In this document: in pieces, positions 8,177 to 15,958 of the stretch
How positions within the stretch are numbered: the stretch's first letter is position 1
Layout: every line of letters begins with the position of its first letter
Source of the DNA: Flavobacterium soyae
Lineage (GTDB): Bacteria > Bacteroidota > Bacteroidia > Flavobacteriales > Flavobacteriaceae
Length of the DNA stretch: 64,000 nt
Direction: 5' to 3'
Assembly (NCBI RefSeq): GCF_021245985.1
Contig: NZ_JAJQXA010000010.1
Location: forward strand, 158,280 to 222,279
Program-made: the position numbers and the translations under genes
Notes under the pieces: generated by a model
What the model saw: the letters and a program-made list of their open reading frames with translations, nothing else
Told to the model about the DNA's origin: nothing
The model's database searches: none

Positions 8177-9187
8177 ATGAGAAGTCCATTTACAGGTAGT
8201 GAAATGACCTTAGTAAAAGAGAAGAAAAAATTAATATTTAGAAAAGAAGAATTTATATATACTCATCATTCTTATTATTGTGAAGATAGTAAAGAAAGTT
8301 TTACAGATACAGAATTAGATACATTAAATTTAACACAAGTATATAATCAGTATTTAGATAAGTATAATTTGCCATTTCCAGAGGAAATTGTGAAGATTAG
8401 AAAAAAGTATGGTTTACCAGCAAACAAAATGGGGCTTTCTTTAGGTTTTGGTGTGAATACCTACAGGAATTATGAAAGTGGAGAAGTCCCGAGTTTAGCA
8501 AATGCTAAGCTTATACAACTTGCAAATAACCCTAAATCGTTTCGATTACTTGTAGAGGAAAGTCAAGGTGTTTTTGATGATATGGAGAAAGTAGAGTTGT
8601 TAGAATATGTTGATGATTTGATTCAAAAAGAAAGAAAAAATCATTTTAGTGTTGATTTTCAAAATTATATTTTAGGTGATAGTAGTCCTGATATATATAC
8701 AGGTTATAAATCACCAAGTCTTGAGAAATTGACGGAAATGATAGTTTTCTTTACTCAGCATTTGAGTCCTTTAAAAACAGTGATGAATAAATTACTTTTT
8801 TATGCAGATTTTTTAAGTTTTAAAAAAACCTCTTTTTCCATAAGCGGAATAAGATATGTGGCGATTGATTATGGACCTGTTCCAAATAATTTTCAAACTA
8901 TTTTTGAGAAATTGCAGAGAGAGAATAATTTTAAAATTAATATGTTAGATTATGGCAATGGTTATTATGGAGAAGAGTTTAAAACAATTGAGAACAGACT
9001 ATTTAATCCTGAATGTTTTACTGAGGCAGAAGTGAATACTTTGGAAGAAATAGTAAAAAGATTTAATGGAATGTCTAGAAATGAAATAGTGAAATTAAGT
9101 CATGAAGAAGAAGCTTGGATTAAAAATTATCAAGATGGTAAAAAGCTAATTGAATATTATTATAGTTTTGATCTAAAGCACGTCTAG
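8177..9187 (+). CDS. MqsA-type antitoxin with HTH and C-terminal Panacea (SocA-like/DUF4065) domain
   Basis: This 336-residue protein has three parts. The N-terminus (1-50) resembles the MqsA zinc-binding region, but the CxxC pairs are mostly lost: MRSPFTG has Ser and Thr where Cys is expected, and YYCEDS keeps only one Cys. Residues 75-115 form an Xre/MqsA helix-turn-helix (IRKKYGLPANKMGLSLGFG, YRNYESGEVPS). Residues 170-330 form a Panacea domain (MNKLLFYADFLSFK, GIRYVAIDYGPVP, SHEEEAWI). Panacea proteins are widespread antitoxin modules paired with diverse toxins. It directly follows the toxin gene and probably autoregulates the operon. Confidence 0.82.
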   Translation: MRSPFTGSEMTLVKEKKKLIFRKEEFIYTHHSYYCEDSKESFTDTELDTLNLTQVYNQYLDKYNLPFPEEIVKIRKKYGLPANKMGLSLGFGVNTYRNYESGEVPSLANAKLIQLANNPKSFRLLVEESQGVFDDMEKVELLEYVDDLIQKERKNHFSVDFQNYILGDSSPDIYTGYKSPSLEKLTEMIVFFTQHLSPLKTVMNKLLFYADFLSFKKTSFSISGIRYVAIDYGPVPNNFQTIFEKLQRENNFKINMLDYGNGYYGEEFKTIENRLFNPECFTEAEVNTLEEIVKRFNGMSRNEIVKLSHEEEAWIKNYQDGKKLIEYYYSFDLKHV

Positions 9188-9216
9188 AATGAAGTTTCGT
9201 TTAAGAAATTATAAAG

Positions 9217-9258
9217 CAAAAAAAAAGTCTTTACATTTCTGTAGAGGCTTTTTTTTTA
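9217..9258 (+). terminator. Terminator after the toxin-antitoxin operon
   Basis: An 11-bp stem with two G-T pairs (AAGTCTTTACA and TGTAGAGGCTT) around a TTTC loop is followed by nine T residues. Its sequence is nearly the reverse complement of the hairpin at 7611-7636. Confidence 0.75.
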
Positions 9259-9345
9259 GTCGTCTCATTTTTAGTAAGATCGAATAGCCTTCAAAAGAAA
9301 AATAAAGTAACTTTATGTTTCAAAGACAATTTTAATCTTAACGAA

Positions 9346-9786
9346 ATGGATAATTTAACTCCCGAACAACGGAGAAAAAATATGCAGGCCATAAAAAGCA
9401 GGGCAACTACGCAAGAAGTCAGGCTTGCTAAAGCTTTGTGGGAATTGGGTTATCGCTATCGAAAGAATAATAAAAAAATATTCGGTAAACCGGATTTGAC
9501 TTTTGCAAAGTATAAAATCGCCATTTTTATAGACAGCGAATTTTTTCACGGCAAAGATTGGGAAACGCAGCAATTGCGAATTAAATCAAATCGGGACTAT
9601 TGGATTCCGAAAATCGAACGAAATAGGAAGCGTGATATTGAAGTCAATGCTTTTTTAATTGCTGAAAAATGGAAAGTGATTCGGTTTTGGAGTAAAGAAG
9701 TTCAAAAAGAATTGGATACTTGTGTAGCAAAAATTCGGGAAGAAATAGAATCTTCAAAAATAAAAACAGAAGAAAAAAAGAGTTGA
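9346..9786 (+). CDS. vsr: Very short patch repair endonuclease (Vsr)
   Basis: This 146-residue protein begins MDNLTPEQRRKNMQAIKS, the usual Vsr N-terminus (RSxNMxAIxS-like). The catalytic Asp is in GKPDLTF and the active-site His in FFHGKDW. NRDYWIPKIERNRKRD and WKVIRFW are also typical. Vsr nicks DNA beside T:G mismatches created by deamination of 5-methylcytosine. The zinc-ligand set around FxHGCFWHHH in E. coli Vsr is altered here. The gene converges on a C5-cytosine methyltransferase two bases away, its expected functional partner. Confidence 0.9.
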   Translation: MDNLTPEQRRKNMQAIKSRATTQEVRLAKALWELGYRYRKNNKKIFGKPDLTFAKYKIAIFIDSEFFHGKDWETQQLRIKSNRDYWIPKIERNRKRDIEVNAFLIAEKWKVIRFWSKEVQKELDTCVAKIREEIESSKIKTEEKKS

Positions 9787-9788
9787 TT

Positions 9789-10778
9789 TTATACTTTTTC
9801 TTTCTTCTTTTCTTTTGCTTCATTCTTTTCTATAACCTTAAAAATTTCTTCTGCTAATCTTTGAATAACCGGCATGCTAACCGAATTTCCAGCTTGTTTA
9901 TATAAGCTTGAATTTGAAATTGCAGGCAGTTTATAATCATCAGGAAAGCCCTGAAGTCTGAAACATTCTCTTGGAGTTAGTTTTCTAAAGCCAAAATCGG
10001 TTGTAATGATCGGAACGTTGTGTCCGCCCGTTCCCATATTGGCTGTCAGCGTAGGGCATAAGCCTGATTTGTTTTCTCTAACATATTGTCTTCTAAATTG
10101 ATAGATGTGATTCTTGTCTACAACCGCTTCCTTCAATTTGTTGTACATGTACTTCTCCTCGCCATAATAAAATTTATCAGAAACTTTTTCTGTAATAATT
10201 AAATCTTTAATAGACTTCGTTAATTGTTCCTTTTCGGGGAATTTAAACTTGAAACTTTTATTATTTAAGAAGTTTTTATCAAAAGCAATCATGAAAAGCC
10301 GCTCTCTGTTATGAGGAGTATTTCCAAAATCTTTGGTATTTAAAATAGAACTGTCAAAAGTATAGTTGCGTTTTTTTATTTCACTTTTTATAACTTTTAA
10401 TGTGTTCCCTTTATCGTGACTTTTTAGATTTTTTACATTTTCAAGAAAAACCACTTTAGGCCTGATTTCGTCAATGAAATCCAGAATTTTAAAAAAATGA
10501 TTTCCCCTTCGGTCGTCAAAACCTTTTCTGTGGCCGGCCAGCGAAAATGGCTGGCAGGGAAAACCAGCAGTTAAAATATCCACTTGTTCAAGAGTTGCCG
10601 CGTCAAGTTCCATTACATCACCTTCAATAAGATTATGTTTGAAATTGTTTCTATAGGTAACGCAGGCTTTTTTGTCAAACTCATTAGCCCATTTCAAATT
10701 AAAACCAGCTTTTTCAAAACCTAAACATATACCGCCTACGCCTGCATACAAACTTCCAACTGTATATTTATTTTTCAT
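9789..10778 (-). CDS. DNA (cytosine-5) methyltransferase
   Basis: All major C5-methyltransferase motifs are present in order in 329 residues: motif I SLYAGVGGICLGF, IV GFPCQPFSLAG with the catalytic Cys, VI FLENVKNL, VIII QFRRQYV, IX RECFRLQGFPDDY and X YKQAGNSVSMPV. It transfers methyl from S-adenosylmethionine to cytosine C5. The target-recognition region (about 190-260) is short and the target sequence cannot be read. It converges with vsr. No restriction endonuclease gene is adjacent, so it may be an orphan methylase or the remains of a restriction-modification unit. Confidence 0.92.
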   Translation of the reverse strand: MKNKYTVGSLYAGVGGICLGFEKAGFNLKWANEFDKKACVTYRNNFKHNLIEGDVMELDAATLEQVDILTAGFPCQPFSLAGHRKGFDDRRGNHFFKILDFIDEIRPKVVFLENVKNLKSHDKGNTLKVIKSEIKKRNYTFDSSILNTKDFGNTPHNRERLFMIAFDKNFLNNKSFKFKFPEKEQLTKSIKDLIITEKVSDKFYYGEEKYMYNKLKEAVVDKNHIYQFRRQYVRENKSGLCPTLTANMGTGGHNVPIITTDFGFRKLTPRECFRLQGFPDDYKLPAISNSSLYKQAGNSVSMPVIQRLAEEIFKVIEKNEAKEKKKEKV

Positions 10779-10842
10779 TTATTAATTGCTGTTTTTGACT
10801 CAAAAAAAGTCTTAAGATCTTTTACTGTAAATTTGTTGAATG

Positions 10843-10850
10843 CAAATATA
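10843..10850 (-). promoter_or_regulatory. Candidate -7 element for the C5-methyltransferase
   Basis: The minus strand reads TATATTTG followed by CA, an exact TAnnTTTG match about 65 bp upstream of the start codon. The -33 element is not clear. Confidence 0.45.
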
Positions 10851-11214
10851 TTAATTCAGAAATATTTGATTGTTCTTCAAAATCGAAAAAATGAGGTCTA
10901 TTGTTTTTTTTAACTCCCTAAAATTACAGTTCTTTCTGACTTATTGAAATTTAGGGCATTTTTTCTAAAAAAAATATTACATAAGAATATTCTTGTATTT
11001 TTAAAAATTTATAAAAAGCCATAAATGATATGTAAAAGAAGCGATTTGCATAATAAACATTTGAAATTCAGCGTTTAATAGTTAGATTTTTTCTTGCAGT
11101 TAATCGATGATTTAAGTAGTTAATCTATGTTTTAAATCTAAATTTATTTACCTTTAGATTTGAATTGTATTATAATACATATATTAATTTTACATCACTT
11201 TATTGCTTATAAAG

Positions 11215-11244
11215 TTGCTTTTTTGTAAAAATCGTATATTTTTG
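11215..11244 (+). promoter_or_regulatory. Bacteroidota-type promoter for the small proline-rich protein
   Basis: TTG at 11215-11217, a 19-base spacer and TATTTTTG at 11237-11244 match the consensus exactly. A leader of roughly 85-90 bases would precede the gene at 11339. Confidence 0.65.
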
Positions 11245-11312
11245 CCAAAGAATTTCCTTTTAGAAATCATTTTAGTGATGTGTTTCTAACAAATATTTGC
11301 CAGTAGTATAGT

Positions 11313-11342
11313 ATGTTGAATTTCAGCACGTTGAATTTATGA
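11313..11342 (+). CDS. Possible nine-codon upstream reading frame overlapping the next start
   Basis: ATG at 11313 opens MLNFSTLNL and stops at TGA 11340-11342. The stop overlaps the ATG of the downstream gene (ATGA arrangement). The DNA contains the direct repeat GTTGAATTT twice. Overlap of this kind often couples translation, but at nine codons it may be chance. Confidence 0.25.
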   Translation: MLNFSTLNL

Positions 11343-11581
11343 AGATAATAAGAATTATTTTTTTAGCATTTTTTTTAATTGTATCGAATGCGTCGGTTAT
11401 TTTAGCTAGTACGCCGCCGCCGCCGTCAACGGCTAAATCTGCAGCTACGACTGCTGATGAAGATGATATACCGCCTCCGGGACTGCCTATTAATGAGCAT
11501 ATACCGTATTTGCTGGCAGGAGGATTTATTTTAGGAATGACAATTATATACCGAAATAAAATAAAAAAAGCTTCAGTTTAA
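11339..11581 (+). CDS. Small secreted, C-terminally membrane-anchored proline-rich protein
   Basis: This 80-residue protein has a signal peptide (MKIIRIIFLAFFLIVSNASV ending near residue 22), then STPPPPSTAKSAATTADEDD, IPPPGLPI, a hydrophobic segment (YLLAGGFILGMTIIY) and a basic tail RNKIKKASV. The order Pro-rich motif, transmembrane helix, basic tail looks like a tripartite sorting or anchoring signal. I know of no named family for it. It has its own promoter and its TAA stop lies at the centre of a perfect terminator palindrome. Function unknown. Confidence 0.7.
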   Translation: MKIIRIIFLAFFLIVSNASVILASTPPPPSTAKSAATTADEDDIPPPGLPINEHIPYLLAGGFILGMTIIYRNKIKKASV

Positions 11582-11596
11582 ACTGAAGCTTTTTTT
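11563..11596. terminator. Perfect bidirectional terminator palindrome
   Basis: A-run, GCTTCAGTTT / AAACTGAAGC, T-run: a perfect palindrome centred on 11579/11580. It contains the stop codon of the small gene (11579-11581) and can also serve the convergent ribE. Confidence 0.85.
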
Positions 11597-11615
11597 ATGC
11601 GTTAACTTTTTCGGA

Positions 11616-12206
11616 TTATTTATTTATAGAATAAAGTCTTGAAATGTATTTTCCAACAACATCAAATTCTAAATTTATTTTAGTGCCAACTTTGAAATCT
11701 TTAAAATTGGTGTTTTCAAAAGTATACGGGATTATCGAAACACTAAATTCGTTTGTTTTAGAATTTACGACAGTTAGACTAACGCCGTTTACGGTAATAG
11801 ACCCTTTTTCAATTGTAATATTGTTTAGGTTTTGGTCGTATTCAAAAGTATAATTCCAGCTTCCGTTTGCTTCTTCAATTTTTGTACATATTCCGGTTTG
11901 GTCTATGTGGCCCTGAACAATATGTCCGTCAAGACGGTCACCAAGTTTCATTCCTCTTTCTAAGTTTACAATATCATTGGCTTTCCAATCCCCAATATTG
12001 GTTTTTAAAATCGTTTCTTCAATAGCTGTAACGGTATAAAATGAATCCTTTATAGCAACGACTGTAAGGCATATTCCGTTATGAGAAACGCTTTGGTCGA
12101 TTTTTAATTCGTTAGTGATCGATGACTCAACAGTAACATGCAGATTGTTTTTGTCTTTTTGTATTTCGTGGATTCTTCCAAGGGTTTCAATAATTCCTGT
12201 AAACAT
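11616..12206 (-). CDS. ribE: Riboflavin synthase, alpha subunit
   Basis: This 196-residue protein starts MFTGIIETLGRI, the canonical N-terminus, and has two homologous lumazine-binding barrels: NGICLTVVAI with LDGHIVQGHID in the first half and VNGVSLTVVNS later. It dismutates two molecules of 6,7-dimethyl-8-ribityllumazine into riboflavin. It is divergent from pdxA across a 57-bp gap holding overlapping promoter motifs for both. Length and motifs are normal. Confidence 0.93.
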   Translation of the reverse strand: MFTGIIETLGRIHEIQKDKNNLHVTVESSITNELKIDQSVSHNGICLTVVAIKDSFYTVTAIEETILKTNIGDWKANDIVNLERGMKLGDRLDGHIVQGHIDQTGICTKIEEANGSWNYTFEYDQNLNNITIEKGSITVNGVSLTVVNSKTNEFSVSIIPYTFENTNFKDFKVGTKINLEFDVVGKYISRLYSINK

Positions 12207-12222
12207 TGTAGTTTTATTTTAC

Positions 12223-12243
12223 TAAATTTGCACATCAAAATTA
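12223..12243. promoter_or_regulatory. Overlapping divergent -7 elements of ribE and pdxA
   Basis: TAAATTTG on the plus strand (12223-12230) and TAATTTTG on the minus strand (12236-12243) both match TAnnTTTG and lie 30-40 bp before pdxA and ribE respectively. -33 boxes are not clear on either strand. Confidence 0.45.
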
Positions 12244-12263
12244 GTAATAAATAAGCTGAGCTC

Positions 12264-13313
12264 ATGAATAAAAAAGCAGAAAATATAATTGTTGGAATTT
12301 CAGTTGGAGATTTAAACGGTATTGGAAGCGAAGTTATACTAAAAACATTCGAAGATTCCAGAATGTTAGAATTGTGTACACCAGTTATTTTTGCAAATGC
12401 TAAAATTCTTTCTTTCGTAAAAAAAAGCTTTACTTCGACTGTGCAGTTTCACGGTGTAGATAAGCTGGATCAGATTATTCCGGGGAAAGTAAATGTCTTT
12501 AATCTTTGGAGAGAAGGAGTCGATATTAAATTAGGAACAAATGATGAGAAAATTGGCGAGTATGCGATCAAATCATTTGTTGCAGCTACTAAGGCTTTAA
12601 AAGATGGGGGGATTGATGTTTTGGTTACAGCACCAATCAATAAATATAATATCCAGTCAGAAGAGTTTAAATTTCCGGGACACACAGATTATCTGGATCA
12701 GGAATTAGAAGGAAATGCGCTGATGATGATGGTTCAGGATAATTTAAGAGTTGGTTTGTTAACAGATCATGTGCCGTTAAATGAAGTTTCATCTCATTTG
12801 ACAGAAGAATTAATTACCAGAAAAATCGAAACAATCAGAAAATCCCTTATTCAGGATTTTAGTATAGTAAAACCAAAAATTGCAGTTTTAGGGGTAAATC
12901 CTCATAGCGGAGACGGTGGAGTTATTGGAAAAGAGGAAGATTTGATCCTAAAACCGGTTTTGAAGAAAATATTTGACAGTGGTACGATGGTTTTTGGTCC
13001 ATTTTCTGCCGATGGATTTTTTGGAAGCGGTCAATATGAGAAATATGATGCTATTGTAGCAACGTATCACGATCAGGGATTGATCCCGTTTAAAACGCTT
13101 TCATTTGGAAAAGGAGTTAATTATACGGCAGGGTTAAATAAGGTTAGGACATCGCCAGATCATGGAACAGCATACGATATTGCCGGAAAAGACATGGCCG
13201 ATTTTAATTCGTTTAAAGAAGCAGTTTACCTTGCACTAGATATTTTTCGCTCTCGTAATCAGTATGAGGAGATTAGCGAAAAACCTCTTAAAATAAAAGA
13301 AAAACAGTTATAA
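12264..13313 (+). CDS. pdxA: 4-hydroxythreonine-4-phosphate dehydrogenase
   Basis: This 349-residue protein matches PdxA along its length: IIVGISVGDLNGIGSEV at the start, VTAPINKYNI, the metal-binding FPGHTDYLDQ and YHDQGLIPFKTL, and RTSPDHGTAYDIAG near the end. It oxidises 4-phosphohydroxy-L-threonine in pyridoxal phosphate synthesis. The three metal-ligand histidines (HTDY, HDQG, DHGT) are all there. It is divergent from ribE and 105 bp upstream of the DUF177-rpmF unit. Confidence 0.95.
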   Translation: MNKKAENIIVGISVGDLNGIGSEVILKTFEDSRMLELCTPVIFANAKILSFVKKSFTSTVQFHGVDKLDQIIPGKVNVFNLWREGVDIKLGTNDEKIGEYAIKSFVAATKALKDGGIDVLVTAPINKYNIQSEEFKFPGHTDYLDQELEGNALMMMVQDNLRVGLLTDHVPLNEVSSHLTEELITRKIETIRKSLIQDFSIVKPKIAVLGVNPHSGDGGVIGKEEDLILKPVLKKIFDSGTMVFGPFSADGFFGSGQYEKYDAIVATYHDQGLIPFKTLSFGKGVNYTAGLNKVRTSPDHGTAYDIAGKDMADFNSFKEAVYLALDIFRSRNQYEEISEKPLKIKEKQL

Positions 13314-13333
13314 ACAAAAAAAGGTGAATAAGA

Positions 13334-13364
13334 TTATTAGATTTACAATAATTTTATATCTTTG
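13334..13364 (+). promoter_or_regulatory. Promoter for the DUF177-rpmF unit
   Basis: TATCTTTG at 13357-13364 is an exact -7 match and is followed by CA. A TTA triplet at 13334-13336, 20 bases upstream, could be the -33 box. The DUF177 start is about 55 bp downstream. Confidence 0.55.
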
Positions 13365-13418
13365 CACCCCAATTCAGATATGTAGTTTTGTATTTGAATT
13401 AAACAAATTGATGTTGAA

Positions 13419-13961
13419 ATGAGCAAATCAAAAGAATTTTTAATTCCTTTTATAGGGTTAAAGCTGGGAAAACACCATTTTGAGTATCAAATAAATAACA
13501 CGTTCTTTAAGGACTTTGACTATGATGAGTTTCAAAGTTCAGATATTAAAGTGAATTTGGTTTTCGATAAGAAAAGCAATATGTTAGAGTTAGAATTTAA
13601 ACACAAAGGAACCGTAAATGTGCCTTGTGATTTGACCGGCGAAGATTTTGATTTACCTATAAAGGGAAAAATGAAGTTAATTGTTCGTTTTGGAGATGAA
13701 TTCAATAATGATAATGAAGAATTGTTGATTTTGCCGCATGGAGAACATGAATTAGATGTGTCACAATACATTTATGAAATGATTGCGCTTTCGGTGCCTC
13801 AAAAAAGAATTCATCCTGGCGTTAAAGACGGTACATTACAAACCGAAGCTTTAACAAAGTTGAATGAATTAAGTGTAAAAGAACAAAAGGAAGAGAGTAA
13901 TAAAGAAGAAGATATTGACCCGCGTTGGGAAAAATTAAAGAAACTATTAACGGATAAATAA
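13419..13961 (+). CDS. DUF177 (YceD-family) protein
   Basis: This 180-residue protein has the DUF177 core: VNVPCDLTGEDFDLPIKGKMKLIVRFGDE with a single Cys, then HELDVSQYIYEMIALSVPQKRIHPG and an acidic C-terminus ending DPRWEKLKKLL. The family (YceD in bacteria) is linked to 23S rRNA maturation. It is almost always encoded directly before rpmF, as here, with nine bases between the genes. Confidence 0.9.
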   Translation: MSKSKEFLIPFIGLKLGKHHFEYQINNTFFKDFDYDEFQSSDIKVNLVFDKKSNMLELEFKHKGTVNVPCDLTGEDFDLPIKGKMKLIVRFGDEFNNDNEELLILPHGEHELDVSQYIYEMIALSVPQKRIHPGVKDGTLQTEALTKLNELSVKEQKEESNKEEDIDPRWEKLKKLLTDK

Positions 13962-13970
13962 TATAGTAAA

Positions 13971-14165
13971 ATGGCACATCCTAAGAGAAAAACCTCGAAA
14001 ACAAGAAGAGATAAGAGAAGAACACATTATAAAGCTACTGTAGCTCAAATCGCTACATGTCCTATCACTGGTGAAGCACATTTATACCACAGAGCTTATT
14101 GGCACGAAGGTAAAATGTACTACAGAGGGCAAGTTGTTATCGATAAATCTGAAGCGGTTGCTTAA
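13971..14165 (+). CDS. rpmF: 50S ribosomal protein L32
   Basis: This 64-residue protein begins [20 protein letters not shown], the L32 signature, and continues [20 protein letters not shown]. Only one Cys is present, so it is a non-zinc-binding version. It is translated directly after DUF177 and ends before a strong terminator. Part of the widely conserved yceD-rpmF-fab cluster. Confidence 0.97.
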
Positions 14166-14186
14166 TACGTTTTTGTAAGTTATACT

Positions 14187-14216
14187 AGAACTCTCACATA
14201 GTGAGAGTTTTTTTTG
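14187..14216 (+). terminator. Terminator after rpmF
   Basis: AACTCTCAC, loop ATA, GTGAGAGTT, then a T-run. It separates rpmF from fabH, so fabH probably has its own promoter in 14217-14337. Confidence 0.85.
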
Positions 14217-14337
14217 TTGGTTATAATTTTTGCTTTTTAAGAAAATACACGCAAATTCGTTACATTTTTTTTTGTAATTTTCGAGTCTTTTAAAAATTTT
14301 TCAAATAATAATATTTGAAAGGAAATAATAGAATATA

Positions 14338-15336
14338 ATGAATACAATCACAGCCGCAATTACCGCTGTTGGAGCTTATGTACCAGACTTTGTACTTTCT
14401 AACAAAGTATTGGAAACAATGGTAGATACCAATGACGAATGGATTACCACTCGTACCGGAATTAAAGAAAGAAGAATTCTTAAAGATGCTGACAAAGGAA
14501 CATCTTACCTTGCCATACAAGCAGCAAAAAATTTAATAGCAAAAGCAAATATAGATCCGCTGGAGATAGATATGATTATCATGGCGACAGCAACACCAGA
14601 TATGCTGGTGGCTTCTACAGGAGTTTATGTTGCAACAGAAATTGGAGCAACAAATGCATTTGCATACGATTTGCAGGCGGCTTGTTCAAGTTTCTTATAC
14701 GGAATGTCAACTGCTGCGGCTTATGTACAATCTGGAAGATATAAAAAAGTACTATTAATAGGTGCAGATAAAATGTCGTCAATTGTAGATTATACAGACA
14801 GAGCAACTTGTATTATTTTTGGTGATGGGGCAGGAGCTGTTTTGTTTGAGCCAAATTATGAAGGTTTAGGTTTACAGGATGAATATTTAAGAAGTGATGG
14901 TGTAGGACGTGATTTTCTTAAAATACCTGCGGGAGGATCTTTAATCCCAGCTTCAGAAGAGACTGTAAAAAACAGACAGCACAATATAATGCAAGATGGT
15001 AAAACAGTATTTAAATATGCTGTAACTAATATGGCTGATGCCAGCGAATTAATTTTGCAAAGAAATAATTTAACGAATCAGGACGTTGATTGGTTAGTGC
15101 CGCACCAGGCAAACAAACGCATCATCGATGCTACTGCAGGAAGACTTGAACTTGAAGAGTCTAAAGTACTAGTTAATATCGAAAAATACGGTAATACAAC
15201 TTCAGGAACATTACCTTTGGTACTTAGCGATTTTGAACATCAATTCAAAAAAGGAGATAATATTATTTTAGCTGCATTTGGAGGAGGATTCACTTGGGGA
15301 TCTATTTACCTGAAATGGGCTTACGATAAAAAATAA
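14338..15336 (+). CDS. fabH: Beta-ketoacyl-ACP synthase III
   Basis: This 332-residue thiolase-fold enzyme has the FabH triad: Cys in LQAACSSFLYG, His in VPHQANKRIID and Asn in YGNTTSGTLPL. It also has the substrate motif TRTGIKERR near the N-terminus and AFGGGFTWG at the C-terminus. It condenses acetyl-CoA (or branched acyl-CoA) with malonyl-ACP to start fatty-acid synthesis. accB and accC follow and supply malonyl-CoA, so the neighbourhood is a lipid-synthesis unit. Confidence 0.96.
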   Translation: MNTITAAITAVGAYVPDFVLSNKVLETMVDTNDEWITTRTGIKERRILKDADKGTSYLAIQAAKNLIAKANIDPLEIDMIIMATATPDMLVASTGVYVATEIGATNAFAYDLQAACSSFLYGMSTAAAYVQSGRYKKVLLIGADKMSSIVDYTDRATCIIFGDGAGAVLFEPNYEGLGLQDEYLRSDGVGRDFLKIPAGGSLIPASEETVKNRQHNIMQDGKTVFKYAVTNMADASELILQRNNLTNQDVDWLVPHQANKRIIDATAGRLELEESKVLVNIEKYGNTTSGTLPLVLSDFEHQFKKGDNIILAAFGGGFTWGSIYLKWAYDKK

Positions 15337-15359
15337 ATTAAAACTAAAAACGAATCATT

Positions 15360-15848
15360 ATGGATTTAAAAGAAATTCAAAACCTAATCAAATTTGTAGC
15401 AAATTCGGGAGTTGCGGAAGTGAAGTTAGAAATGGATGATGTAAAAATCACGATCAGAACAACTTTAGAAGGAAATGTTACAGAGACTACTTATGTACAG
15501 CAATTACCAGCTCAGGCTGCATTGCCGCAAGCTGCGCCGCAAGTTACAGCTCCAATAGTTGTAAATACAGCTGCTGAAACTCAGGCTCCTGCTGCTGCTG
15601 ACTCTAAATATGTTACTATAAAATCTCCAATTATTGGAACATTCTATAGAAAACCATCTCCAGATAAACCAGTTTTTACAGAAGTAGGAAGCACTATCGC
15701 AAAAGGGGATGTTCTTTGTGTAATTGAAGCAATGAAATTATTCAACGAAATCGAATCAGAAGTTTCAGGTAAAATTGTAAAAATTCTTGTTGACGATATG
15801 TCTCCAGTTGAATTTGACCAACCTTTATTCTTAGTAGATCCATCATAA
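15360..15848 (+). CDS. accB: Biotin carboxyl carrier protein of acetyl-CoA carboxylase
   Basis: This 162-residue protein has an N-terminal helix (DLKEIQNLIKFVANSGV), a flexible Ala/Pro/Gln-rich linker (about residues 55-80) and a C-terminal biotinyl domain with the biotinylation site EAMKLFNEI. It carries carboxybiotin between AccC and the carboxyltransferase. It starts 23 bases after fabH. Length and layout are normal. Confidence 0.96.
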   Translation: MDLKEIQNLIKFVANSGVAEVKLEMDDVKITIRTTLEGNVTETTYVQQLPAQAALPQAAPQVTAPIVVNTAAETQAPAAADSKYVTIKSPIIGTFYRKPSPDKPVFTEVGSTIAKGDVLCVIEAMKLFNEIESEVSGKIVKILVDDMSPVEFDQPLFLVDPS

Positions 15849-15958
15849 ATAAATTTAGATTTTAGATTTTAGATTTTAGATTGATCTGACAGAATTAATA
15901 CATCAGGCATCTAAAATTATCTAATTATCAAATTGTCTAATTATCTAATTAAAATAAG
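15849..15958. repeat. AT-rich short tandem motif TTTTAGA between accB and accC
   Basis: Repeats of AGATTTT (15858-15883) are followed by repeats of TCTAATTATC (15920-15945). Similar TTAGATTTT runs occur at 40120-40150, 47822-47835 and 58660-58690, so this is a dispersed low-complexity family. Confidence 0.6.

Larger units (their letters stand above)
10779..11338. other. 560-bp AT-rich intergenic region with two promoter candidates
   Basis: I see no protein-coding gene of useful length here apart from a nine-codon upstream frame at 11313-11342. It holds a candidate -7 element for the methyltransferase (10843-10850, minus) and a well-formed promoter for the small gene at 11339 (11215-11244). 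Several AT-rich palindromic stretches (for example around 11165-11185) have no clear role. No copy of the tRNA 3' end was found that would mark an attachment site. Confidence 0.5.

Noticed and set aside
7521..11600. Integrative element inserted at the CAU tRNA
   Set aside because: No integrase gene and no repeated tRNA 3' end were found downstream, so I only call it an accessory stretch.
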